Assembly: GCA_009922615.1 (NCBI GenBank)
Contig: RFVF01000007.1
Span: forward strand, 39,589 to 103,588
Origin: Pseudomonadota bacterium
Lineage (GTDB): Bacteria; Verrucomicrobiota; Verrucomicrobiia; Limisphaerales; SXTU01
Length of the DNA: 64,000 nucleotides
Direction: 5' to 3'
The notes under the pieces were generated by a model, which was not told the origin of the DNA, did not search any database, and saw only the letters and a list, made by a program, of their open reading frames with translations. The position numbers were made by a program, and so were the translations under genes. Of the stretch, positions 53,738 through 62,237 are shown one piece after another (positions within the stretch are counted from its first letter, which is position 1; each line of letters starts with the position of its first letter).

Positions 53738-54802
53738 ATGCGTGTGGCGCTTGACACCAATCCGCTCCATGTCACGCAGGCCGGCGTTTCCCGCTACGTG
53801 CGCGGCCTTCTGCATGGTTTGGAGCAGGCCCGGCCCGCCGGCTGCCAATGGACGCCGTTGGCCTGGCCGGTGGACAATTTTGCTTATACCCAGCCGCAGC
53901 GCGCGCTCAAGACCGCCTTCCGCGAACTCGTGTGGGCTAACTTTAAGGCCCCGCGATCCATCCGGCGAGCCGGGGCTGGGTTGTTCCATGCCACGTCCGC
54001 TTTCCCCATCCGAGTGCCGCGCGGGACAAAACGGGTGGTTACGCTTTACGATCTGGCCTTGCTGCGGCATCCGGAGCGGTTCCGGCGCTGGCAGCTTTTT
54101 TCTGGTCGTCGGCTGCTGCGCCGGTTGGCCGAGGCTGACCGCGTCATCACCATCAGCCAGTTCACCGCGGATGAAGCCATGGCCCTGCTGGGCTTGCCGG
54201 CGAGGAAACTTTCTCCTGTGCTGCTGGGCTGGGATGCGGCCGAGGCCAAGGAATCCGCCGACGCGATTCCCGCCGGGCTACCCGGTGAGTTTTATCTGTT
54301 CGTGGGCTCCCTCGAGCCGGGCAAGAATCTCGCACTATTGCGGGAAGTATGGTCGTTGGCGGGGCAGTCTGGCCGTCCGCTGCCTCCCTTGCTTATTGTG
54401 GGAGCCCGTTGGGCGGGCGTGCCGGGTGAAGGTGCGCCGCCGCCCGACTGGCATTATCTCGGCCATGTGCCGGATGCTCAGCTCGCCGCGTTGTATCGCC
54501 GGGCCTTGGCGCTGATATTCCCCAGCAAATACGAAGGCTTCGGCCTCCCCGTGCTGGAGGCGATGGGGCGCGGTTGCCCGGTTCTTTGTTCCCGCGTTGC
54601 CAGCCTGCCGGAAGTGGGCGGAGATGCCGCCTGGTGGTGTGAGTTAAATGCCGCCAGCTATCTGGCGGCCCTGTGCGAATGTGCCATCAACGGCCCGGCG
54701 CGCGAGCGTTGTGTGCAAGCCGGCCCGGCGCGGGCGGCCCAGTTCTCGTGGCGGAAGTGCGCCGAGGAAACGGCCTCGGTTTATCGCGCCATCAACGAAT
54801 GA
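53738..54802 (+). CDS. Glycosyltransferase family 4 protein
   Basis: The 354-aa protein has typical GT4 features: 'MRVALDTNPLHVTQAGVSRY' at the start, 'KRVVTLYDLALLRHPERFRR', 'EADRVITISQFTADEA', 'EFYLFVGSLEPGKNLALLRE', and 'ALIFPSKYEGFGLPVLEAMG' with the E-x7-E residues. ATG 53738 is chosen because it opens the first beta strand; in-frame codons from 53663 overlap the previous gene. It probably extends a surface glycan. Its stop overlaps the next start (ATGA). Confidence 0.87.
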   Translation: MRVALDTNPLHVTQAGVSRYVRGLLHGLEQARPAGCQWTPLAWPVDNFAYTQPQRALKTAFRELVWANFKAPRSIRRAGAGLFHATSAFPIRVPRGTKRVVTLYDLALLRHPERFRRWQLFSGRRLLRRLAEADRVITISQFTADEAMALLGLPARKLSPVLLGWDAAEAKESADAIPAGLPGEFYLFVGSLEPGKNLALLREVWSLAGQSGRPLPPLLIVGARWAGVPGEGAPPPDWHYLGHVPDAQLAALYRRALALIFPSKYEGFGLPVLEAMGRGCPVLCSRVASLPEVGGDAAWWCELNAASYLAALCECAINGPARERCVQAGPARAAQFSWRKCAEETASVYRAINE

Positions 54803-55911
54803 ACGCTCGCCCGCTTACTCTTACGGTTTCGCTGGCCGACCAGCTGTTTTCCCAGACCAAATCCGTCGGCATTTTTAACTTGTCACTGGGGTTGGTTGAA
54901 CAGCTCTCCCGACGATCTGAGTTGGCGCGGTTCACGGTGCTGGCCAACCGCTCTCTCGCTGGCCGCCTGCCACCGCATCTGGACGTGCGCTGGCATGATG
55001 GACCGGCGGGTAGCCGGCTAGGGCGGCTGATTTGGGATCAATGGGGCGTTTATTCCGCCGCCGCCGGCACCGGTCATGACTGGCTGTTCCTGCCCAAAGG
55101 CTTTGCTTCCTTCGTGCGCGCCTGTCCTGTTCGCATGGCTGCATGCGTGGCCGACACCCTTCACGACCACTACCGCCAGCACCACCCCTGCGCGGTCAAC
55201 AGATACGAGCAGGCCTATTTTACAAGGAGTTTTTGGGCTGCTGTCCGGAGCGCACAGGTTCTCTTCACCATCAGCGATTTCACGACAGGTGAGGTCCTCC
55301 GATTGGCCAATGCGCGTGGCCTCACCCCCCCGTCGGTTCACACCATGGGCATCGGCTTTACCCCACCGATTACCCCGGCGGGTGCCAAAGTAAACCGGGT
55401 TTGCGTCCTCTCCAGCCCCTTTCCCCATAAGCGAACGGAGCTGGCTGTGCAATGGTTGGCGCGCTGGCAGGGAGAATCCGTATTTGACGGCGAAGTGCAC
55501 TGGGTGGGCAGAGCTCCTGCGGGTCTGGCCTGGCCTGCCTTTGCCAACTGGCGGCATCATGAGCGGCTGCCGGAAGCTGACTATCGGGAGCTGCTAGCCC
55601 GTGCGCGGGTGCTGGTGTTCTTCTCGGAATACGAAGGTTTTGGAATGCCGCCGGTCGAGGCGACGTTGGCCGGAGCCTGCCCGGTTTACTCCGCGATTCC
55701 CGCCACGCGCGAGGTGATGGGAGGGTGCGGTTTTGCCTTCAGCAATCAGGATTACCCGTCCTTCCGGCACGCCCTGTCGGCTGCGCTGCAAGTCTCTGGT
55801 GACTCGCTCGCTCGCTGGGGCGAGGACCTGCTTAGGCGCCACAGCTGGGAACGGGTTGCAGACCGGCTGCTAGCCGTGCTGCAAGCATGCAACGCCACAG
55901 GTGGCTCCTGA
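54799..55911 (+). CDS. Glycosyltransferase family 4 protein
   Basis: ATG 54799 overlaps the previous stop and yields a 370-aa protein. 'TKSVGIFNLSLGLVEQLSRR', 'VADTLHDHYRQHHPCAVNRY', 'AQVLFTISDFTTGEVLRLAN', 'VCVLSSPFPHKRTELAVQWL' and 'ARVLVFFSEYEGFGMPPVEA' match GT4 transferases, including the terminal E-x7-E segment. Compared with the neighbouring transferase it has a longer central insertion. It is the last intact gene of the polysaccharide cluster; after it come gene fragments. Sugar specificity unknown. Confidence 0.86.
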   Translation: MNARPLTLTVSLADQLFSQTKSVGIFNLSLGLVEQLSRRSELARFTVLANRSLAGRLPPHLDVRWHDGPAGSRLGRLIWDQWGVYSAAAGTGHDWLFLPKGFASFVRACPVRMAACVADTLHDHYRQHHPCAVNRYEQAYFTRSFWAAVRSAQVLFTISDFTTGEVLRLANARGLTPPSVHTMGIGFTPPITPAGAKVNRVCVLSSPFPHKRTELAVQWLARWQGESVFDGEVHWVGRAPAGLAWPAFANWRHHERLPEADYRELLARARVLVFFSEYEGFGMPPVEATLAGACPVYSAIPATREVMGGCGFAFSNQDYPSFRHALSAALQVSGDSLARWGEDLLRRHSWERVADRLLAVLQACNATGGS

Positions 55912-55926
55912 CTAGGGAACCCCGGG

Positions 55927-56284
55927 TTACCGGACGAGGATGTCCGGCCGCTGCCCAGACACCATCTTCCCCTTCCACGCTGACCGTGGGCCAGTTGCGC
56001 GCGGCGGTGATGATTTCGGGGCCGGTGCTCGTAGCCAGAATGGTGTCCTTGCTCTTGGTGCCGGTGATGGACCGGTTCCACGCGAAGGGCTGGTTCTCCA
56101 GCACCACGCCCGGCGCGGTTGGAGAGCCGAGGTAATCGTGGCCTTGATAGCCACAGGGGCCGCCCTGGTGGTGGAGGTGCCATTCGTCCGCGAAGCCCAC
56201 CGCGTCGTAGGCGGCGACGCCCTGGCGGAACGCGTCTTTCACCGGCGTGCCGACCTGGGTGGCAAGGTGCAGCTTGATGCCCGG
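55927..56284 (-). pseudogene. M24 metallopeptidase (Xaa-Pro-type) C-terminal fragment
   Basis: On the minus strand a frame carries 'LATQVGTPVKDAFRQGVAAY', 'FADEWHLHHQGGPCGYQGHD', 'ENQPFAWNRSITGTKSKDT' and 'ILATSTGPEIITAARNWPTV', which together look like the C-terminal half of a creatinase/Xaa-Pro-type M24 peptidase. Only about 110 residues of a usual ~400 are present. The end 'RPDILVR' followed by TAA lies in another frame (stop at 55927), so a base shift occurs near 55960. With no start or N-terminus this is a decayed fragment, read against the flanking glycan genes. Family assigned from the HHQGG and AWN...GTKS pattern. Confidence 0.65.
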
Positions 56285-56368
56285 CTGCTGCCGTGACGGA
56301 AGGCGCGGGCTGCGAACCGCCGGCTGCTGCTCTCCGGAGCCCACCCCTCGCCGGCCGGACAAGCTGCC

Positions 56369-56964
56369 GCGGGTGCAAACCCCGACCACTATAAACTGCT
56401 TTTTTTGAGTCTCCGCACCCGCGAAAAGGGATTGTTCGATGCCGTCGATGCGGTCGCACTACTGAATCAACGGCTGGCGAAAACCGGGATTTCCCTGCGG
56501 GTGGCTTTGCCGTGGCAGGCGACTTTCGCAGCGAAGCCGAGCGGCGTGAGTTTACCCAGCTGCTCGGCGGGCCTGGCTTGTTGGATGAGCGGGGCGAATC
56601 ATTGGTCCGGATGGTGGGGTTTGTGTCGGGCGAAACGAAAACCGCTTTGCTTCAGGAGAGCGATGGTCTGTGTTTCCCAACCTTTTACGCTGCCGAGTCG
56701 TTTCCCATCGTGTTGATCGAAGCGATGGCCTGGGGACTGGACATCGTGACCACACGTTGGCGGGCGATCCCCGACTTGTTTCCCACCGGGTTTGCTGGCC
56801 TTGTCCCGGTGCAAGCACCAGAAGCCCTCGCCAAGACTTTCGAAGCCCAGCTTGGTTCTGACAGCGCTGGGGAACTGCGCGAATGGTTTCTGCAACGATA
56901 CACGGCGGATCATTGCCTCGGCGAAATCAAACGAGCGCTGGTCGATTTGAACCCCAAGGGCTGA
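56369..56964 (+). pseudogene. Truncated, frameshifted glycosyltransferase (GT4)
   Basis: The frame beginning near 56369 gives 'HYKLLFLSLRTREKGLFDAV' and 'LLNQRLAKTGISLRVA', the start of the C-terminal domain of a GT4 enzyme; the N-terminal domain is missing. The match continues in another frame from about 56508 as 'VAGDFRSEAERREFTQLLGG', 'LLQESDGLCFPTFYAAESFP' and 'VLIEAMAWGLDIVTTRWRAI', reaching a stop at 56964. One base appears lost near 56505-56512. A start within the second part at 56512 would give a 150-aa remnant. It follows the M24 fragment and seems to be a broken terminal gene of the glycan cluster. Confidence 0.7.
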
Positions 56965-57037
56965 CGCTGAGGAAGTCGCCCAAATCGAACAACTCCACCA
57001 ATGAGACACCAGCAAACGGTGAATTGTTGGCCAGCAA

Positions 57038-57157
57038 TGTGAACAAATGGGTGAAAGGTGACTTGTCAGCCATAACACGACCAGTTGTGGCCGACACAAA
57101 ACACAACGCAACTCCTTGATGTTACCTTGACACGACGATTTGTTTTCCCTATTCACA
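57038..57157 (+). promoter_or_regulatory. dnaN upstream region with possible promoter and DnaA-like boxes
   Basis: The 241-base gap before dnaN (56965-57205) is AT-richer than its surroundings. TTGACA (57127-57132) with TATTCA 17 bases on (57150-57155) is a plausible but weak -35/-10 pair. TGTGAACAA (57038-57046) and CTATTCACA (57149-57157) each differ by one base from the DnaA-box consensus (inverse and direct). No Shine-Dalgarno sequence precedes the dnaN ATG. No dnaA gene is in the window. The evidence is too thin to call an origin. Confidence 0.3.
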
Positions 57158-57205
57158 CCCCTTAATACTAAGAGTGATTCTTCAATTACTCTACAGTCTA
57201 TAAGC

Positions 57206-58315
57206 ATGAAACTCAGCATCGCCAAAGACCAGCTCATCGCCGGCCTGCAATCCGTGCAGAATGTCGTCAGCACGCGAACCACTCTTCCCATCTTGTCCAA
57301 CGTGCATGCTCGCGCTGAGGAGAACCGTTTGTTTCTGACGGCCACGGATCTCGATGTGACCATCGCCTGTGGGGTTGAAGCAAAAATCAGTGATGCTGGT
57401 GCCACCACCATCCCGGTGAAGCGCCTCTTCAACATTGTGCGGGAATTGCCAGTCGGCGAAGTGGAACTGGAGACAGACGACAAGAACATCACAAAGTTAA
57501 GTGCCAGCGCGTCGTTCTATAAACTACACGGCCTTGCTGCGGACGAGTTCCCCCCATTGCCCAAGTTCAAGGAAACCGGCTCTGTGACGCTTCCACAGGA
57601 TAAGCTCAAGGTGATGTTGAAGAAGACGTCGATTGCCATTTCCACCGACGAATCACGTTACGTTCTCAATGGTGTGTTCATGAAGTTCACGCCGGAGAAG
57701 CTTGTGATGGTTTCTACGGACGGGCGCCGGCTTGCGTTAACGGAAGAGGACTTGCCCGCCGGCTCAACCGCACAGGGAGACATCATAGTGCCGACGAAAG
57801 CCGTGAACGAACTGAACCGGCTCTTGCAGGCCAAGGGCGAGGTGGAAATCCGCTTCACCGACAACCAAGTCTCCTTCCGTCTCAAGGACGAAAGCGCCTT
57901 CTCCGTGCTCCTGATTTCAAAGCTGGTCGAAGGCAATTATCCTAACTACCAACAAGTCATCCCGAAGGAAGCCAAGGAACGCATCACGCTCATGCGCGAG
58001 GAGTTTCTAAGTGCCCTGCGCCGCGCGGAGTTGATGACCAACGACAAGTCAAACTCGGTGAAGCTCGCGTTCACGAAGAACAACCTCACCATCACCGCGA
58101 ACACCGCCGACGTAGGGGAAGCCCGCGAGTCCATCGCCATCAATTACAAGGGCAAGGACATCAGCATCGCGTTCAACCCCGGCTATCTGATGGATCCGCT
58201 CAAAGTCGTCGAGACCGACGAGATTTTCCTCGAGCTTTCCGACGAACTCAGCCCCGGCTCGGTGAAGGTCAACACGCCTTTTCATTACGTGTTGATGCCG
58301 ATGCGGATGAGCTGA
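57206..58315 (+). CDS. dnaN: DNA polymerase III beta subunit (sliding clamp)
   Basis: ATG 57206 gives a 369-aa protein, the normal clamp length. It begins 'MKLSIAKDQLIAGLQSVQNV' and has 'TLPILSNVHARAEENRLFLT', 'GRRLALTEEDLPAG' and the closing 'FHYVLMPMRMS', all typical of DnaN, with three similar clamp domains expected to dimerise into a ring around DNA. Upstream in-frame codons at 57140 do not encode a conserved start. Its presence fixes this part of the window as chromosomal. It is monocistronic by appearance, with a hairpin downstream. Confidence 0.97.
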   Translation: MKLSIAKDQLIAGLQSVQNVVSTRTTLPILSNVHARAEENRLFLTATDLDVTIACGVEAKISDAGATTIPVKRLFNIVRELPVGEVELETDDKNITKLSASASFYKLHGLAADEFPPLPKFKETGSVTLPQDKLKVMLKKTSIAISTDESRYVLNGVFMKFTPEKLVMVSTDGRRLALTEEDLPAGSTAQGDIIVPTKAVNELNRLLQAKGEVEIRFTDNQVSFRLKDESAFSVLLISKLVEGNYPNYQQVIPKEAKERITLMREEFLSALRRAELMTNDKSNSVKLAFTKNNLTITANTADVGEARESIAINYKGKDISIAFNPGYLMDPLKVVETDEIFLELSDELSPGSVKVNTPFHYVLMPMRMS

Positions 58316-58324
58316 AGCAAGGCG

Positions 58325-58340
58325 GCCGGACAAATCCGGC
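58325..58340 (+). terminator. Short hairpin after dnaN
   Basis: GCCGGA (58325-58330), loop CAAA and TCCGGC (58335-58340) form a six-base-pair stem, followed by TTTG. It begins 10 bases after the dnaN stop, in the right place for a factor-independent terminator. The T-run is short, so efficiency is doubtful. Confidence 0.55.
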
Positions 58341-58444
58341 TTTGACACCATCCGCTCCGGTTGGCAGGGTGCGCGCCGCTCGTGCGGGGCGGCCTTCGCT
58401 TCCTGAATTCCCAGGCAGAAACCAGCCCGGCCAGCATTGTAATC

Positions 58445-59716
58445 ATGGCTGAACTCACCGGCAATTTGCTCGTCGCCCAATCGGGCGGACCCACCGCCGT
58501 CATCAACGCCAGCGTCGCGGGTGTCATCCAGGAGGCGGGCCGTCACGAGTGCATTGAGGAAATCTACGGCGGCCTCAACGGTATCCTCGGCATCCTCAAC
58601 GAGACGCTCATCGACCTGAACGAGGAGAAGGCCAAGGCCATTGAGGGCCTCAAGCACACACCCGCTGCCGCGTTGGGCACCTGTCGTTACAAGATCGACT
58701 TCAAGAAAAAACCCGAGAAGGCCGCGAAGGACATGGACCGGCTCTTCGAGGTGTTTCAGGCGCACAACATCCGCTTCTTCTTTTACGCCGGCGGCAACGA
58801 CTCGCAGGACACGACCAACAAGATCCATCAGGAAGCCGTCAAGCGCGGCTGGGACATGCGTTGCATCGGCGTGCCCAAGACCATCGACAACGACCTGCCC
58901 CACACCGACCACTGCAACGGCTACGGCTCCGTGATCAAATACAACGCCGCCACCGTCATGGAGGTCGCGTGTGACGTCGGCTCCATGGCCACCGACGACG
59001 GCTCGTGCTGCATCATCGAGGTGATGGGCCGCGCGGCGGGCTGGATCGCCGCCGGCACCGTGCTGGCGAAACGCAAGGCCACAGACGCGCCGCACATCAT
59101 CTTGCTGCCGGAAATTCCCTTTGAGCAGGAGAAATTTCTCGCCCGCGTGCAAGCGACCGTGGCGGAGTTGAAGCATTGCATCATCGTCGTGGGCGAAGGA
59201 TTGAAGAACGCTGCCGGCGAGGAGATCGGGGTGGACAAGACACGTGTTGACGCCTTCGGCCACGCCGTCCTCGGCGGGGCCGCCGACCGTCTCGCGGAGA
59301 TCGTGCAGGGCAAGCTCAACTTGAAGACCCGCACTGTGAAACTCGGCTACGCGCAACGCGCCGCCGCGCATTACGCCAGCGCCACCGATGTTGCCGAAGC
59401 CGTCGCCTGCGGTGAGACCGCCGTGCGCACCGCCGTCGCCGGCAAGAGCGGTTACATGGTGAAGATCGTGCGCACCGGCAACGAGCCTTACACCTGGACC
59501 ACGGGCATTCAGCCGCTGGACGACATTGCCAACGTGGAGCATTTCCTCCCGCGCGACTGGATCACCGAGGATGGCTTTCTGCCGAACGACAAGTTCATCG
59601 CATACGCGCGCCCGTTGATCGAAGGCGACGCGCACCCGCCCAGTGAAGGCGGCCTGCCCAAATACGTTGTGCTCGACAGGGTGCCGGTGGAAAAGCAGCT
59701 AGCGCCGCGCGTGTAG
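58445..59716 (+). CDS. PPi-type 6-phosphofructokinase
   Basis: ATG 58445 is taken as start because the protein (423 aa) then begins 'MAELTGNLLVAQSGGPTAVI', the usual nucleotide/phosphate loop of the family. 'FFYAGGNDSQDTTNKI' and 'CIGVPKTIDNDLPHTDHCNG' follow; the PKTIDND motif instead of the ATP-enzyme's PGTIDND and the GGND in place of GGDG mark a pyrophosphate-dependent or PPi-like PFK. It phosphorylates fructose-6-phosphate in glycolysis, using PPi reversibly if the assignment holds. A gene-specific hairpin may lie past its stop. Confidence 0.9.
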   Translation: MAELTGNLLVAQSGGPTAVINASVAGVIQEAGRHECIEEIYGGLNGILGILNETLIDLNEEKAKAIEGLKHTPAAALGTCRYKIDFKKKPEKAAKDMDRLFEVFQAHNIRFFFYAGGNDSQDTTNKIHQEAVKRGWDMRCIGVPKTIDNDLPHTDHCNGYGSVIKYNAATVMEVACDVGSMATDDGSCCIIEVMGRAAGWIAAGTVLAKRKATDAPHIILLPEIPFEQEKFLARVQATVAELKHCIIVVGEGLKNAAGEEIGVDKTRVDAFGHAVLGGAADRLAEIVQGKLNLKTRTVKLGYAQRAAAHYASATDVAEAVACGETAVRTAVAGKSGYMVKIVRTGNEPYTWTTGIQPLDDIANVEHFLPRDWITEDGFLPNDKFIAYARPLIEGDAHPPSEGGLPKYVVLDRVPVEKQLAPRV

Positions 59717-60010
59717 CCGGCCGCGTCGGTCGGCAGATTTTCCGCGAACGTGCTTGGTTGCGTTGGTCGGGAGCGCCGATCTAACCTAGGCTGGGCCCAG
59801 TGCCAGCAGGGGGAAGTCCGGTTCGCTCCCGACGATGAGCGGCCGCCCCGGCTCCTCTGCCCCGTGTGCGCCCGCCCGAGCACTAGCAGGGCGATGATGG
59901 ATATCAACTGAGGCAGGACAGCGCGCCGCCTGATGCGCCCTGAATCCCGGTGTAGAAGCGGCCTGGGCGGCAAAAGTGAGTGGTTGGCCGAAGCCGGGCT
60001 CACTCCAAAT
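59717..60010. other. Intergenic region with one inverted repeat
   Basis: The 294 bases between the convergent PFK and histidine kinase genes contain GTCGGGAGCG (59766-59775), complementary to CGCTCCCGAC (59824-59833), and no credible coding frame. The repeat may act as a shared terminator, although the loop is 48 bases. Nothing else is recognised. Confidence 0.45.
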
Positions 60011-61444
60011 TCACTTCGGGTGCAGCGTCGCGTTGATGGCTAGCAGCAGACTGGCGGCAGTGAAGGGCTTGGCGACAAACCCCTGCACCTCCAGCCCGGA
60101 GCTTTTGAGCGCGTCCTGATGCGTCGTGAGGCCGGAGGCCGCGATCACCCGCAGGTCCGGCTGGAGGTTGCGGAGCGCGCGGATCGTCGCCATGCCGTCC
60201 ATGTGTGGCATCTGGATGTCGGTGAAGAGGAGCTGCACGTCCTCCGCGTGTTCCGTAAACCGCACCACGGCCTGCGTGCCGTCCTCGGCCGTGACCACGC
60301 GGTAGCCGTAGCTTTCGAGCGTGGCTTTCACGATCTCGCGCACCGCCGCCTCGTCGTCCACCACCAGCACCAGTTCCCCGTGGCCCGTGGGGAGCGCCTG
60401 GAGCAAGGGCTCGGCCACGGTCGCTTCGCTCAGGAGCGCAGGCAGGTAAATCTTGAACTGGGTGCCGACGCCGACCTCGCTGTAAACATGGATGAACCCG
60501 TCATGTTTTTTCACGATGTCCTTGGCCGTGGCCAAGCCGAGGCCGGTGCCCTTGCCCGGTTCCTTGGTCGTGAAGAACGGCTCGAAGATTTTATCACGCA
60601 CCTCCGGGGGAATGCCGGTGCCGGTGTCGGCCACGGTGAGGACGACGTAGTGCCCGGTCCTCACCTCGGCGCTCAACCGCGCGTAGGTTTCATCCAGCAG
60701 GACATTCTCGGCGGTAAGGGTGAGCGTGCCGCCCTGAGGCAGTGCGTCGCGGGCGTTGACGCAGAGGTTGAGCAACACCTGATAGAGGCCGGTGGCATCG
60801 CCGAGCACCGCCCGCAAGTCCGGCTCCACGCGCACCACGCACTGGATTCCCGGCGGGAAGGTCTCCTTCACCATCTTGTGGAGCTCCTTCACCAGATAAG
60901 AAAGCTGAAGCACGATTTTTTCGCCCACTGTGCCCCGGGCGAAGGCTAGGATTTGGCGGATCATGCTTGCCCCGCGCTGCGAGTTATCCTCGATCATCGT
61001 GAGCAGGCCCAAGGTTTTGGGATCGGTGGATTGCAGCTTCAGCAGCTCCGCCGCCATGAGGATGGGCGCGAGCACGTTGTTCAAATCATGCGCCACGCCA
61101 CCCGCCAGCGCCCCCAAGCCCTCGAGCCGTTGCGCACGCAGAAACTTCGCCTCAAGCAGCTTCCGCTCGGTGATCTCCTGCTTGATGGCAATGAAGTGCG
61201 AGATGCGTCCGTCCTCATCCTTCACCGGCGTGATGATGGCCTCCTCGGTGAATTCGCTCCCGTCCTTCCGGCGGTTGATCATCTCGCTGCGGAACACCTC
61301 GCCGCGCAGGATCGTGGCCCAGAGCTTTTTGTAGAACTCCTGGTCATGCCGGCTAGATTTCGGGATGCGTGGATTCTGCCCCACGGCTTCCGCGAGCGTG
61401 TAGCCGGTGGTCCGGGTGAAAGCTGGGTTGACCCACTGGATCAC
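60011..61444 (-). CDS. Hybrid histidine kinase, C-terminal part (PAS-HisKA-HATPase-REC)
   Basis: Read from GTG 61444, the 477-aa product begins inside a PAS domain ('[20 protein letters not shown]'), then '[20 protein letters not shown]', the phosphoacceptor '[20 protein letters not shown]' (His), ATP-binding '[19 protein letters not shown]', '[20 protein letters not shown]' and '[19 protein letters not shown]', and a C-terminal receiver ('[19 protein letters not shown]', phosphoacceptor Asp in '[13 protein letters not shown]'). It would autophosphorylate and pass phosphate to its own REC. The missing PAS start lies in the upstream frame (61441-62010), so the two are probably one gene with a one-base shift. 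Confidence 0.82.
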   Translation of the reverse strand: MIQWVNPAFTRTTGYTLAEAVGQNPRIPKSSRHDQEFYKKLWATILRGEVFRSEMINRRKDGSEFTEEAIITPVKDEDGRISHFIAIKQEITERKLLEAKFLRAQRLEGLGALAGGVAHDLNNVLAPILMAAELLKLQSTDPKTLGLLTMIEDNSQRGASMIRQILAFARGTVGEKIVLQLSYLVKELHKMVKETFPPGIQCVVRVEPDLRAVLGDATGLYQVLLNLCVNARDALPQGGTLTLTAENVLLDETYARLSAEVRTGHYVVLTVADTGTGIPPEVRDKIFEPFFTTKEPGKGTGLGLATAKDIVKKHDGFIHVYSEVGVGTQFKIYLPALLSEATVAEPLLQALPTGHGELVLVVDDEAAVREIVKATLESYGYRVVTAEDGTQAVVRFTEHAEDVQLLFTDIQMPHMDGMATIRALRNLQPDLRVIAASGLTTHQDALKSSGLEVQGFVAKPFTAASLLLAINATLHPK

Positions 61445-62010
61445 GCGCGGTGGTCGGTGACGACGACTTCGTTGGCGGCCGCGTTTAGTGCGGCGGCTTG
61501 CAGGCGCAGGTTGAGTTCCGTCTTTTTGCGCTCTTCGAGCTCAGCCAGCAATGCCAGGTTGGCGGCCTTCACCTCGGCCGTCCGCCGCTGCAGGGTTGCT
61601 TCTTCCTTAGCCAGAGACTCGCGCAGCTCGGCTTCCGCTTGGAGTCGTTCGGCCACCTCCACCTTGAACTCTTCCCGGCGGCGAAACGCATAAACGATCA
61701 GGGCAAAGGCCAGAAACACTAACGTGGTGATCAGCTCATCCAGCCCCATATTCCGGTAAGTCAGCACCCAGGCGGAGACATGCTCGAACACATCCATCAA
61801 GTGGGCGGTGATGAGCACCACGACGCAGAGGCCCGCAATGATAAACGCGTCTCGCCGGGCAAGGGTGGGATGGTCCCGGCAACTAAGGCTGGCGTCCGTG
61901 CGTCCCACCGTCGCCGTTGGATCGAATGCGGACTTTGGGCTGGAGCTTACGTCGGTCGCCGCCGCCGGGTTACCCTTTGGCGCAGCACTATGCCGGTCGA
62001 GGGCATTCAT
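61441..62010 (-). CDS. Hybrid histidine kinase, N-terminal part (two TM, coiled coil)
   Basis: The 189-aa frame has a polar N-terminus, two membrane segments ('RDAFIIAGLCVVVLITAHLM' and 'ELITTLVFLAFALIVYAFRR'), then a long coiled coil ('RREEFKVEVAERLQAEAELR' onward), and finally '[14 protein letters not shown]', the first strand of a PAS domain. It stops at 61441. The next base frame continues the PAS as '[10 protein letters not shown]'. Stop and the GTG of the next frame overlap (GTGA), so either a frameshift or a rare restart connects them. As one gene the sensor would be about 666 aa. A single missing G in the CGCGCG stretch at about 61444-61450 would explain it. Confidence 0.75.
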   Translation of the reverse strand: MNALDRHSAAPKGNPAAATDVSSSPKSAFDPTATVGRTDASLSCRDHPTLARRDAFIIAGLCVVVLITAHLMDVFEHVSAWVLTYRNMGLDELITTLVFLAFALIVYAFRRREEFKVEVAERLQAEAELRESLAKEEATLQRRTAEVKAANLALLAELEERKKTELNLRLQAAALNAAANEVVVTDHRA

Positions 62011-62237
62011 GACTCATGTAGTGCGCTGATGGTCAGTATGGGCAACTGTTACTCCGGAGCAACCGGGAATTCCGCGGGCAAGCGAAGCTCTCGGCAGACA
62101 GGCCACTCGCTCTTGTTCGTCTGCGGCCCACGGTCGCGACTGATTTTTCTAGCTTCACGCCTACTATTCCCGCTCACATTCGCATCGGGAGCAACACGTA
62201 AAATGCCCGACAAGGGTGGGGACGGAAACAAGCGCGT

